From the NCBI GenBank assembly GCA_947495135.1, contig CANLXN010000002.1, forward strand, positions 124,001 through 188,000: 64,000 nucleotides of DNA. The letters run 5' to 3'. This document shows positions 42,100 through 53,517 of the stretch, in pieces (position 1 is the stretch's first letter; every line of letters starts with the position of its first letter). This stretch comes from an uncultured Flavobacteriaceae bacterium. Its GTDB lineage: Bacteria; Bacteroidota; Bacteroidia; Flavobacteriales; Flavobacteriaceae. The position numbers were made by a program, and so were the translations under genes. The notes under the pieces were generated by a model. That model was not told the DNA's origin and made no database searches. It was given only the letters and a program-made list of their open reading frames with translations.

Positions 42100-45000
42100 T
42101 TAAGCAATTACTTCTTCTTCCTCTTCTTCTTTTTTATCTGTTAAATCAATTCCTCTCTTCTTAACTGTATCAAAGAATACTGGAGTTGCAATAAATAGTG
42201 ATGAATATGTACCCACCAATACCCCTACAATTAATGCAAAGATTAATCCGCGAATAGACTCTGCTCCAATGAAGAAAATACATAATAATACAATTAATGT
42301 AGTCATCGATGTATTTAACGTACGACTCAATGTACTATTCAATGCAGAGTTGATAATCTTCTTCATCTTCCAACCTTCATGCTCATTGAAAAACTCACGA
42401 ATACGGTCAAATACAACCACCGTATCATTCAGAGAGTATCCAATTACGGTTAGTATCGCAGCAATAAACGATTGATCAATTTCCATGCTAAATGGCATCC
42501 AGTTGCGCGCTATTGAGAATACCCCCAATACCAGCAAGACATCATGGAATACCGCAGCAACGGCACCTAAACTAAACTGCCATCTTCTAAAACGCAATAA
42601 GATGTATAAGAATACCACAACAAGAGATCCTAATACCGCCCAGAAAGAAGACTGCTTAATATCATCTGCAATAGTTGGACTTACTTTATAGTATCCCATT
42701 CTACCTGCTACCTTATTATCATCTTCTGCTCCAGCTATAAACTGAGCGTAATCCATTCCTGCTGGTAGGTTAGACTTAAGTCCTTCGAATAACATTTTTT
42801 CAATTTCCTTGTCAACAGCTACTCCTGTTTCATCTACCTTGAAATTCGTTGTTATTTTTAACTGATTCTGACCTCCGTACGTTTTAGCTTCTGCACTTCC
42901 AAATACTTCAATCATGTCGTTTTGAACTTCCGTAGCATTTACGTCCTTATCAAAACGAACCGTATAGGTACGTCCTCCAACAAAATCAATACCTTGGTTT
43001 AGTCCATTCGTAAATAAAGACCCTAAACTAGCTGCGATCAATATACCAGAAATGATATAAGCAATCTTACGCTTTCCTAAGAAATCTATATTTACTTTCT
43101 TAAACAAGTTTTTAGTGAATGGCGTAGAACAAGTAAGTGATTTACCATTCTTGGTATAACTATCCACGAACAATCTGGTAATAAAGATTGCAGTAAATAA
43201 AGAAGTTGCAATACCAATTAATAGGGTAGTTGCGAAACCTTTAATAGGCCCTGTTCCAAATACTAATAAAATAAGACCTGTAAGACCTGTTGTAATATTC
43301 GCATCTAAAATAGAAGACAATGCATTACTGAAACCGTCTTTAATAGAATCCCGTTGCGATTTACCTTTGGCAAGTTCTTCTCTAATACGCTCGAAGATAA
43401 GTACGTTCGCATCCACAGAAATACCAATTGTAAGTACAATACCTGCAATACCAGGAAGTGTTAATACAGCTCCTAAACCTGCAAGAATACCAAAGATGAA
43501 AAGAATGTTTACGACCAAGGCAACATCGGCAAAAGCCCCTGCTTTTCCGTAATAAAAGATCATCCATAGAAGTACAAATCCTAAAGCGATGATAAATGAT
43601 AGAATACCACTGTCAATTGCTTCTTGCCCTAAAGTTGGCCCTACTACTTCAGCATTAATAATATCTGAAGATGCTGGCAACTTACCTGCACGTAATACGT
43701 TCGCTAAATCTTGTCCTTCTAGAATAGTGAAATTTCCTGTAATTGAACTTCTTCCTCCAGAGATAGGTCCTGTTGTAACCCCAGGTGCAGAATAAACAAT
43801 ATCATCAAGGACGATCGCTATTTGTGTACCATTGGTATAAGCGGCTCCAGTCATTTCTTCCCAGATTTTAGCTCCAGTACCATTCATTTGCATATCAACA
43901 GAAATCTTGTTTCCTGCTGTATAAGATTGAGCTGCATCTGTTACAACACCTCCACTTAACATAGGCACATTATCTCTATTTCCTCTTAAAGCGTACAGAC
44001 TAGTAATGGTTTCACCATCTATCTTGCTCGCCTCAGGCTTACTCCATACAAACTTGGCGTTTTTCTGATCTTTAGTTAGCAACGCTCTTACAGCTGGCAT
44101 GCGAAGATATTCACTAATTACAGCAGTATCACTTAATTTAAAAGTAGCTAATCCAGGATTGCTTGAAAATTCATTTCTACGTAAATCGTAAATTGGGTTT
44201 TCACTAATTAAATCCTCTTCATTCTCTCCTCCAATTACTTCACTCAAATCGTCTTCCTCTGTTGACTGAGTCGAATCTACTACCTCAGCAGTCTCTTCTT
44301 GCTCGGTAGTTGTTTTAACCAACGTCTTTAACTTGTTGTTCGCTGCGTCCAAGAAAGAAGCTATCTCCTCTGTCTTGTAAACATCCCAAAACTCTAACTG
44401 AGCTGTTTGCGTAACAAGGTCTGTTACACGCTCTACATCGTTTGCTCCAGGTAATTCTACTAAGATTCTACCAGAATTTCCTAAACGTTGAAGGTTAGGT
44501 TGAGTTACACCAAACTTATCGATACGCTTTCGCAATACCTCAAAAGCAGATTCGATGGCCTCATCTATCTTCTTCTCGATAACAGGATATACCTGCTCAT
44601 TGGTATAGTTACTTTCAATTTCATCTTGCAAACTCTTGTTGAAAAAGATATCTGAAGACGCTAATCGATTATCGCCTGGAAGTGCTTCGAAAGCCTTAAA
44701 GAAAGACTCGATATAAGTATCTTGAGCATCTTTTTGAAGTTCGTCGGCATCCTTAAGAGCCTGGTTGAATGCAGCATCCTTAGTATTATTAGCTAAACCT
44801 TTAAGAATGTCTTTAACCGACACCTGAAGAATAACATTGATACCTCCCTTTAAATCCAAACCTTTGTTAAGTTCTTTCTCCTTGGAAGTCTTGTAATCGA
44901 TCCCTAGAAATTGTGGCTCATTGGCAACCGAGTCTAGGTATGAAACAACTGCTCCAGCTCTCTCACTCGTCTGGTTATTGTCTGGATATGCAGTTAGCGC

Positions 45001-45114
45001 GTGTTGCTTTGCATCATCCTCTACGCTATTTGCAATAAACGTAAATGACAACTGGTATAAACTTACCAGGCCAAAGAGTATCGCAAATACGGTAATTAGT
45101 CCTTTATTTTGCAT
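42100..45114 (-). CDS. secDF: SecD-SecF fusion protein translocase subunit
   Basis: The 1004-residue protein joins SecD and SecF, as is usual in Bacteroidota. It uses the proton gradient to help SecYEG move proteins across the inner membrane. The SecD half has the P1 periplasmic domain (IDKFGVTQPNLQRLG, IAIVLDDIVYSAPGV, ISGGRSSITGNF) and a membrane domain with SVDANVLIFERIREEL. The SecF half begins near residue 700 (GIDFVGGRTYTVRF) and has YSLNDTVVVFDRIREF. The C-terminus is a very acidic tail (KKEEEEEEV). A clear promoter lies upstream. Confidence 0.96.
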   Translation of the reverse strand: MQNKGLITVFAILFGLVSLYQLSFTFIANSVEDDAKQHALTAYPDNNQTSERAGAVVSYLDSVANEPQFLGIDYKTSKEKELNKGLDLKGGINVILQVSVKDILKGLANNTKDAAFNQALKDADELQKDAQDTYIESFFKAFEALPGDNRLASSDIFFNKSLQDEIESNYTNEQVYPVIEKKIDEAIESAFEVLRKRIDKFGVTQPNLQRLGNSGRILVELPGANDVERVTDLVTQTAQLEFWDVYKTEEIASFLDAANNKLKTLVKTTTEQEETAEVVDSTQSTEEDDLSEVIGGENEEDLISENPIYDLRRNEFSSNPGLATFKLSDTAVISEYLRMPAVRALLTKDQKNAKFVWSKPEASKIDGETITSLYALRGNRDNVPMLSGGVVTDAAQSYTAGNKISVDMQMNGTGAKIWEEMTGAAYTNGTQIAIVLDDIVYSAPGVTTGPISGGRSSITGNFTILEGQDLANVLRAGKLPASSDIINAEVVGPTLGQEAIDSGILSFIIALGFVLLWMIFYYGKAGAFADVALVVNILFIFGILAGLGAVLTLPGIAGIVLTIGISVDANVLIFERIREELAKGKSQRDSIKDGFSNALSSILDANITTGLTGLILLVFGTGPIKGFATTLLIGIATSLFTAIFITRLFVDSYTKNGKSLTCSTPFTKNLFKKVNIDFLGKRKIAYIISGILIAASLGSLFTNGLNQGIDFVGGRTYTVRFDKDVNATEVQNDMIEVFGSAEAKTYGGQNQLKITTNFKVDETGVAVDKEIEKMLFEGLKSNLPAGMDYAQFIAGAEDDNKVAGRMGYYKVSPTIADDIKQSSFWAVLGSLVVVFLYILLRFRRWQFSLGAVAAVFHDVLLVLGVFSIARNWMPFSMEIDQSFIAAILTVIGYSLNDTVVVFDRIREFFNEHEGWKMKKIINSALNSTLSRTLNTSMTTLIVLLCIFFIGAESIRGLIFALIVGVLVGTYSSLFIATPVFFDTVKKRGIDLTDKKEEEEEEVIA

Positions 45115-45150
45115 TTTTTTAGTTATTTATAGTCAAATTTTTGAAACGGG

Positions 45151-45181
45151 CAAATATAGAATTTACCGCATGATCTGACAA
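45151..45181 (-). promoter_or_regulatory. Promoter of secDF
   Basis: On the minus strand TTG (45181-45179), a 20-base spacer and TATATTTG (45158-45151) form a good promoter. Initiation is expected near 45146, about 30 bases before the start. Confidence 0.7.
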
Positions 45182-45307
45182 TTATTTTCTGTGTTTAATT
45201 GTGATTTATTGCCCTCTCCATGAATCGAAGAAGTGCTTGTTTTAGGAAGTTTTTGGCTTATTTTTTTAGCTGAAATTTTCGTTACATCAACTCAGCTAAA
45301 ACAAATA

Positions 45308-45928
45308 CTAGCCGCGCGTAACTGGTCCAGCGCGTACCTCTGGAATTGTATGCTCATAATCACCTATTGCAACTGCAATGGTCTTTTGAAGTATATAAGC
45401 TACTTTATCAATTTGATCTCGTTTATCAACATCTATTTCTGATTTAGAGAAATAAACATACGGGATATTAGATCTGTTACTTTTTGATTCTGGTTCTAAC
45501 ATGTATCCGTCGAAACCTGATTCAAAATCGTTCAGATTCTGGATTTCATGGATGTCTAGTTCATAAATCTTTGAAGTATTCTGAGAGGAAGATCCTGCTG
45601 GCTCTTTACTTGGTGCGTTTAGCGCATAACCAAGGTTCCAGCTAGTACCTTTAGAAAGAATGTTTTTAATGGAAACAACATCAATATCGCTGTAATAAGT
45701 GATTTTCAGTTTACCATCGACCGATTTCTGTACTTGTATGCGTTCAACTCCAATAGATTCTAATTGCGTTTTCACAATCGCAATAGCGTCTTGAGTTTCA
45801 TCAAAGGTGACATCCTCATCAACAAACTGGACTACAATTTCCTGATTAGGTACCGCAATTTGATCCAAACCAATCCCTACAAGGGCTAGTATAAGAATGG
45901 ATATGCGTATGTACCACTTTGTGTGCAT
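45308..45928 (-). CDS. Unknown membrane-anchored protein next to secDF
   Basis: The 206-residue protein starts with one hydrophobic helix (ISILILALVGIGL) that may be a signal anchor, so the rest should be periplasmic. Residues 30-95 (EIVVQFVDEDVTFDETQDA, then IGVERIQVQKSVDGKLKITY) look like an alpha/beta domain and faintly recall the periplasmic subdomains of SecD/SecF; that resemblance is weak and by eye only. A low-complexity Ser/Asn linker follows. No known family was recognised. It lies between secDF and a SecD-like lipoprotein on the same strand. Its -7 box ends 5 bases before the ATG, so the mRNA may be leaderless. Confidence 0.65.
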   Translation of the reverse strand: MHTKWYIRISILILALVGIGLDQIAVPNQEIVVQFVDEDVTFDETQDAIAIVKTQLESIGVERIQVQKSVDGKLKITYYSDIDVVSIKNILSKGTSWNLGYALNAPSKEPAGSSSQNTSKIYELDIHEIQNLNDFESGFDGYMLEPESKSNRSNIPYVYFSKSEIDVDKRDQIDKVAYILQKTIAVAIGDYEHTIPEVRAGPVTRG

Positions 45929-45932
45929 GCGG

Positions 45933-45940
45933 CAAATATA
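45933..45940 (-). promoter_or_regulatory. -7 box immediately before the unknown gene
   Basis: TATATTTG on the minus strand ends at 45933; the ATG begins at 45928. With the usual 5-7 base distance, transcription would start at or next to the start codon. Confidence 0.45.
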
Positions 45941-45996
45941 AAAAAATAAAGATGCTATCTCCTATAGTCTGTGGTTAAATATCCTATTCTCAGAAA

Positions 45997-46033
45997 CATT
46001 GGAACTCGCTATGGACTCAAAAAGTCCAATGTG
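45997..46033. repeat. Inverted repeat with alternative pairing
   Basis: ACATTGGA (45997-46004) and TCCAATGT (46026-46033) are perfect complements. Inside, GGACT (46014-46018) and AGTCC (46024-46028) form a competing small hairpin. The site lies downstream of the SecD-like lipoprotein gene and may be a 3' mRNA structure. Confidence 0.35.
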
Positions 46034-46156
46034 CGTTAAAAACAATCTTTAAAACGATAAAAATTTGTGAAGAACCTAGATTCCAAATACATAGATGTTC
46101 TGCAAAACGAACTGCGCACTGTATTCAATTTCAAAAAACAGGTATCGTATTTCCTC

Positions 46157-47104
46157 TTATTCTAATAAACCTTGCACGCCAAAACTGTGCATAGATAATT
46201 CAGGAATGGGATTCGTGTTCAAAATACTAACGAGTGATCTTACTTGGTCTTCCGTAAAGCTTCCTGAAATACTGGATCTACCACCAGTGATAGGCCCTGT
46301 AACAACGCTGGGAGCAGAATAAACTATATCGTCTATTACAATGGCAATTTGGGTTCGTTGGTCGGATGCCCTTTTAGTCATCACCTCCCAAATCTTAGCA
46401 GCCTCACTCGTCATTTGAATATTAACGACAGGATATCCTGCATAATCATTATCATAACTTGCTTTTTCAATAATACCCCCTTTAAGAGAAACCGCGGTCT
46501 CTGAATTACATCTTATGGCATACAGTGGATAGGAACCTAACTGCTTATTCTCCAAACCATATTTAAAACAAATATTCCCTTGTTCCTCTCCAAGTACATC
46601 TTGTACTTTAGGCATCTCTAAATACCTATCGACGTGCATTATATGATCAACCTCCACATACGCTAATTCTGGACCATAACCAGGCTGAAAACTTTGAAAT
46701 TTATCCAGAAAAGGATTGACGGCACCTTCTTCATGTGTATCAAACTTCGCACTTGCTTTGAGTATGAACTGAGAAAATTTATCGGTATCCCAAACTTCAT
46801 AAAATGCTATGTTTCCTGGTGTAAATAAGAGGTCTTCTATAATTTGAGCATCTCCTGAAGTTTCCATGACAAAATAGAAGGTGTTGTGATATTCTGTGGC
46901 CGATATATCTGGACGAACGCCGTATTTTTTAAATCGTTCTCGAATGGCGTCGAGTCCCTCCTCCATTTGTTTATCAGACAAGCTTTTGTCTTGAAAACCA
47001 AAGGTTGCTTCTGTTCGTTTGTCGGGTTTCTCCCAAAGCAGTCCGCAAGACACAAATGTAAATAGAACAAGCAATAATCCAAGTTGTGAAAATTTCCGAA
47101 GCAT
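46157..47104 (-). CDS. SecD-like periplasmic-domain lipoprotein
   Basis: The 315-residue protein has a lipoprotein signal (VLFTFVSC, Cys about residue 20) and no transmembrane helices after it. Its body matches the periplasmic part of SecD: KYGVRPDIS corresponds to the first subdomain, and AAKIWEVMTKRASDQRTQ, IAIVIDDIVYSAPSVVTGP and ITGGRSSISGSFTEDQV run parallel to AAKIWEEMTG, IAIVLDDIVYSAPGVTTGP and ISGGRSSITGNF in the SecDF protein of this window. It ends right where the SecD membrane domain would begin. It is therefore a free-standing SecD P1-like domain tethered by lipid. A role in late translocation or folding is a guess. A terminator of the upstream lipoprotein gene lies between them. 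Confidence 0.85.
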   Translation of the reverse strand: MLRKFSQLGLLLVLFTFVSCGLLWEKPDKRTEATFGFQDKSLSDKQMEEGLDAIRERFKKYGVRPDISATEYHNTFYFVMETSGDAQIIEDLLFTPGNIAFYEVWDTDKFSQFILKASAKFDTHEEGAVNPFLDKFQSFQPGYGPELAYVEVDHIMHVDRYLEMPKVQDVLGEEQGNICFKYGLENKQLGSYPLYAIRCNSETAVSLKGGIIEKASYDNDYAGYPVVNIQMTSEAAKIWEVMTKRASDQRTQIAIVIDDIVYSAPSVVTGPITGGRSSISGSFTEDQVRSLVSILNTNPIPELSMHSFGVQGLLE

Positions 47105-47130
47105 ACTAAAAGGAATTGATTAAAATAAAA

Positions 47131-47154
47131 AACAGCCACTAACTAGTGGCTGTT
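47131..47154 (-). terminator. Intrinsic terminator after the surface-type lipoprotein
   Basis: AACAGCCACT (47131-47140) and AGTGGCTGTT (47145-47154) form a perfect 10-base stem with a 4-base loop. On the minus strand TTTTTATTTT follows. Confidence 0.85.
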
Positions 47155-47189
47155 GTAAAGATATGTAATTCAAAAATTTTATTTAAAAA

Positions 47190-47729
47190 TTAAAATTCGC
47201 AAAGCTCTAAAGTGAAATCACCATTTACGATGCTACCCTCTTGTCCTCTTGCAACCACATTTCCTTGTAACTCTCCAGTTCCAGCATTGAATCCAGTAAT
47301 TTCTATAGTTCCACATTCGGCTAGCTCAATTTCTGTTACTCCATCTGCAATACGATTGAAATTTAAAGTACTTGAACCAGATGTATCAGACACCTCAAAA
47401 GATTGATTGTCTAAAGAAGAAATACTAAATAAAATAACATCTTGAGTACCTTCAAAAGTTGGAAAAAAACAATCCGACTCTAAATTGGTTTTTACAAATA
47501 ACTTAATAGTGTAAGTAGTCTCCGAACCAGATGTGAACGGTGTGTAGTACCCTTCATTAGAAACAAATGCCTCACCTCTAAAGTTACCTTGAGCGACCTG
47601 GCTTACCAATTCGATACAGTTAGACCCTCCTTGCTGGTCATCTGTACTTGTGCTGTCATCGTCAGACCCACAAGATGCGAGAAGTAGACCTATTGATAGT
47701 GTAAAAAATACTTGTTTAAATAATTTCAT
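47190..47729 (-). CDS. Lipoprotein with surface-export-like signal
   Basis: The 179-residue protein has lipobox LLLASC (Cys20). The residues after the Cys are GSDDDSTSTDD, an acidic stretch like the lipoprotein export signal that sends lipoproteins to the cell surface in flavobacteria. The mature part is beta-rich with Cys residues spread along it (SNCIEL, ESDCFFP, AECGTIEI, ELCEF) and reads like flavobacterial lipoproteins of unknown role. It ends with its own terminator, just upstream of the SecD-like lipoprotein gene. Confidence 0.7.
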   Translation of the reverse strand: MKLFKQVFFTLSIGLLLASCGSDDDSTSTDDQQGGSNCIELVSQVAQGNFRGEAFVSNEGYYTPFTSGSETTYTIKLFVKTNLESDCFFPTFEGTQDVILFSISSLDNQSFEVSDTSGSSTLNFNRIADGVTEIELAECGTIEITGFNAGTGELQGNVVARGQEGSIVNGDFTLELCEF

Positions 47730-47823
47730 GTTTATTCGATTTAGGGGTTATTACTAATCCGTAAAATATTACGGAGCGCGAAAATATGACTTTTCCGACA
47801 AACTTTAACTAGAGATAACAAAA

Positions 47824-47855
47824 AAGCCATCCGCCTTAGGCGGATGGCTTACATT
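47824..47855 (-). terminator. Intrinsic terminator after mdh
   Basis: AAGCCATCCGCC (47824-47835) and GGCGGATGGCTT (47839-47850) form a perfect 12-base stem around TTA. On the minus strand TTTTTTG follows. Confidence 0.9.
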
Positions 47856-47872
47856 ATATATTGAACAAAAAA

Positions 47873-48799
47873 TTACAACTCTAACAAGGCATTCGTTTTA
47901 CTAACACCGGCTGCACTCTCTTGCATATGTGCTTTTTCAGCATCATTTAATTCTATTTCTACGATCGATTCGATACCGTTTTTCCCTAAAATTACAGGAA
48001 CTCCAATACACAAGTCGTTTAACCCATACTCTCCTTCAAGAAAAGTTGAACAAGGAAACATTTTCTTTTGATCACAAGCAATAGCTTGAACCAATCCAGA
48101 TACAGCAGCACCTGGAGCATACCAGGCAGATGTACCTAATAATTTCGTAAGTGTCGCTCCCCCAACTTTGGTATCCTCTTTTACTTGATTTAATCTATCG
48201 TCTGAAATTAAATGTGAAACTGGAACACTGTTACGAGTAGCTAATCGAGTAAGCGGCACCATACCTGTATCGCTATGACCACCTATTACCATTCCATCCA
48301 CATCGCTAATAGGAGCACCTACAGCTTCTGCCAAACGATACTTGAAACGAGCACTGTCTAAAGCTCCTCCCATACCGATAATACGGTTTTTTGGAAGCCC
48401 CGTAGTTTTGTGCACGAGGTACGTCATTGTATCCATTGGATTACTAACTACTATGATAATTGTATTCGGAGATTGCTCAATTAAACTAGCAGAAACAGAT
48501 TTTACAATACCCGCATTGATGCCAATTAATTCTTCACGAGTCATTCCTGGTTTTCTTGGAATCCCAGAAGTAATTACACAAATATCGCTACCTACTGTTT
48601 TTGAATAATCACTAGTTACACCAGTAATTTTAGTGTCAAAACCGTTCAAAGAAGCGGTTTGCATAAGGTCCATTGCCTTTCCTTCAGCAAAACCTTCTTT
48701 GATATCTACTAAAACTACTTCACTTGCGAAATCTTTAATTGCAATGTACTCGGCACAACTCGCACCTACAGCACCTGCTCCTACAACTGTTACTTTCAT
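47873..48799 (-). CDS. mdh: Malate dehydrogenase
   Basis: This NAD-dependent enzyme of the TCA cycle oxidises malate to oxaloacetate. The 308 residues fit the lactate dehydrogenase-like bacterial MDH type. Motifs are VVGAGAVGASCAEY (NAD binding), SGIPRKPGMTREEL (substrate-binding Arg), VSNPMDTMTYL, and GGHSDTGMVPL with the catalytic His. A terminator lies 18 bases beyond the stop, and the promoter region has an exact -7 box, so it is a single-gene unit. Confidence 0.96.
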   Translation of the reverse strand: MKVTVVGAGAVGASCAEYIAIKDFASEVVLVDIKEGFAEGKAMDLMQTASLNGFDTKITGVTSDYSKTVGSDICVITSGIPRKPGMTREELIGINAGIVKSVSASLIEQSPNTIIIVVSNPMDTMTYLVHKTTGLPKNRIIGMGGALDSARFKYRLAEAVGAPISDVDGMVIGGHSDTGMVPLTRLATRNSVPVSHLISDDRLNQVKEDTKVGGATLTKLLGTSAWYAPGAAVSGLVQAIACDQKKMFPCSTFLEGEYGLNDLCIGVPVILGKNGIESIVEIELNDAEKAHMQESAAGVSKTNALLEL

Positions 48800-48891
48800 A
48801 TAAATTTAATTACAACTCCTTGAAATTGGAAGTCTTATTATACAATTATTTTAATGCATTTTTCATTACTGAAATGCGCTGCAAAAGTACG

Positions 48892-48899
48892 ATTATATA
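48892..48899 (-). promoter_or_regulatory. -7 box of the mdh promoter
   Basis: On the minus strand TACTTTTG matches TAnnTTTG. The leader to the mdh ATG would be about 85 bases. No -33 TTG is evident. Confidence 0.45.
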
Positions 48900-48937
48900 A
48901 GGAAAAAAGGAAGTTGAAACCCTAAAAAGACGAATGT

Positions 48938-51884
<2,947 letters not shown>

Positions 51885-51907
51885 TTATTCAAATTTTCGA
51901 TTAAAAA

Positions 51908-51915
51908 CAAATATA
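51908..51915 (-). promoter_or_regulatory. -7 box of the gyrB promoter
   Basis: TATATTTG on the minus strand, about 39 bases before the gyrB ATG. The rest of the 298-base divergent region up to the DUF2911 gene shows no other clear element. Confidence 0.5.
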
Positions 51916-52167
51916 ACCAAATAGCCTGTAAATTGAAGGGTTTAGGTACTTTATCGGCCGTAAGTTATTAACAAATTTATGTGGAAAAAACATCCGTTAT
52001 TAGACCGAGAAAATGAACTGTAAATGATCTGTAAGTAATTCGATCGAGTTCCGACATATTCCATGGTTTTATTATTGAAATTTTCACATAAAATTAGCAG
52101 TCTTAAAGCTTAGAAAAATTTAATTTTAACATGTCATTTAAATTGGACACTTATTAAAAAATATCTC

Positions 52168-52713
52168 ATGAAAAATTCGACTTTTATTACCGCGATGTTA
52201 ATCGCATTTACTTTGGTATTCAGCATAGACGCTGAAGCACAAAAATTTAGCAAAATGGATGTGAGTCCGATGGACGCTGCAGCTTATCCCAGCGATTACA
52301 AAAACTCAATCAAGCTTATTAAAATTACCTACAGCAGACCACAACTTAAAGATCGCTCTATTAGCACACTTGCTCCTAACGGGAAAGTATGGAGAACTGG
52401 TGCAAACGAAGCGGCAGAATTAACACTTTACAAGGACATGAAATTGGGCGGCACAACGGTAAAAGCAGGAACCTATACTTTTTACGCCATTCCAGGTGAA
52501 AAAGAATGGACAGCCATTATCAATACAGACCTGAACGTTTGGGGGTCTTATTTTTATGATGAAAGTAAGGACGTAGCTAGACTAACAGTTCCAGTAACGA
52601 GTGACAGCAAATCTCTTGAAGCTTTTTCCATCGTTTTTGATGAAAGCGATAATGGTGTAGACATGCACTTAGGCTGGGGAAACACACGCGTAAAAGTCCC
52701 GTTCACTAAATAA
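52168..52713 (+). CDS. Secreted DUF2911 domain protein
   Basis: The 181-residue protein has a signal peptide ending near DAEAQ. The rest is one DUF2911 domain, with IKITYSRPQLKDRSI, LAPNGKVWRTGANEA, KAGTYTFYAIPGEKEW and LNVWGSYFYDESKD as landmarks. This domain is frequent in Bacteroidota; its activity is unknown. It stands alone, divergent from gyrB, and ends with a strong terminator. Confidence 0.9.
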   Translation: MKNSTFITAMLIAFTLVFSIDAEAQKFSKMDVSPMDAAAYPSDYKNSIKLIKITYSRPQLKDRSISTLAPNGKVWRTGANEAAELTLYKDMKLGGTTVKAGTYTFYAIPGEKEWTAIINTDLNVWGSYFYDESKDVARLTVPVTSDSKSLEAFSIVFDESDNGVDMHLGWGNTRVKVPFTK

Positions 52714-52752
52714 TTTGGTTTCGACTCCCTCTTGGGAATGGTTCGAACAAAT

Positions 52753-52792
52753 AAAAAAGACCTTTACATCTCAATGTAAAGGTCTTTTTTTT
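52753..52792 (+). terminator. Intrinsic terminator after the DUF2911 gene
   Basis: AAGACCTTTACAT (52757-52769) pairs perfectly with ATGTAAAGGTCTT (52774-52786) around CTCA, with A and T runs outside. Confidence 0.9.
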
Positions 52793-52841
52793 ACCAAGTA
52801 TAAAATTATCAACTTGTCGAATAGACATTTTCGAAGTTGGC

Positions 52842-53471
52842 TTAAGGAATGTTCATGTACTTATGAGTTTGCAAAGAAACTACCCATTTCGGATGTTTCA
52901 TTACATAATCTATAATCTCAGGAATCATTTTATCTCTTTTACTCCATTCCGGCTGAAGGTATAACTTACAATTGTCCGTAACCCTCGCCGCTTGTTCTTC
53001 GGCGAAACGAAAATCGTCCTTATTATATATAATGACCTTCAATTCGTTTGCCGCGTCATAAGCACCTTGAGTAGGCAACTTCAACTTTTTAGGAGAAAGA
53101 CAAACCCAATCCCAAATTCCGCTCATTTCGTATGCTCCAGAAGTTTCGATATGTGTATCCATTCCCTGTTCCTTCAATAAGGCTGTAAGCGGCCCCATAT
53201 CCCAGGTAAGTGGCTCTCCTCCCGTTATAACGATCGTCTTAGAATACTTAACGGCATTGACGGTAATGGCATCAATAGGTGTTGGTGGGTGAATTGCTGG
53301 ATTCCAACTCTCCTTCACATCGCACCAATGACAACCCACATCACAACCTCCCACTCGAATAAAATATGCGGCAGTCCCTTTGTGATAACCCTCACCTTGA
53401 ATGGTATAAAACTCTTCCATTAAAGGAAGCATTTGCCCAGCATTTACCAACTCTTGCACTTTACTTTCCAT
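52842..53471 (-). CDS. queE: 7-carboxy-7-deazaguanine synthase
   Basis: This radical SAM enzyme makes the ring-contracted precursor of preQ0 and queuosine from carboxytetrahydropterin. The 209 residues contain FYTIQGEGYHKGTAAYFIR and the cluster-binding motif CDVGCHWC (Cys43, Cys47, Cys50), which has the CxxxCxxC spacing of most QueE proteins, then TGGEPLTW and HIETSGAYEM. No queC, queD or queF is nearby. The gene is on its own strand between the DUF2911 gene and the RidA lipoprotein gene. Confidence 0.92.
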   Translation of the reverse strand: MESKVQELVNAGQMLPLMEEFYTIQGEGYHKGTAAYFIRVGGCDVGCHWCDVKESWNPAIHPPTPIDAITVNAVKYSKTIVITGGEPLTWDMGPLTALLKEQGMDTHIETSGAYEMSGIWDWVCLSPKKLKLPTQGAYDAANELKVIIYNKDDFRFAEEQAARVTDNCKLYLQPEWSKRDKMIPEIIDYVMKHPKWVVSLQTHKYMNIP

Positions 53472-53517
53472 GTCGCAAAAATAGCTTAAACAATTTAGTT
53501 GACCATTAACCTTTAGC

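Noticed and set aside
52741-52750. GGTTCGAAC-like T-loop sequence
   Set aside because: No acceptor or anticodon stems around it; not a tRNA. No other tRNA-like sequence was seen in the window.
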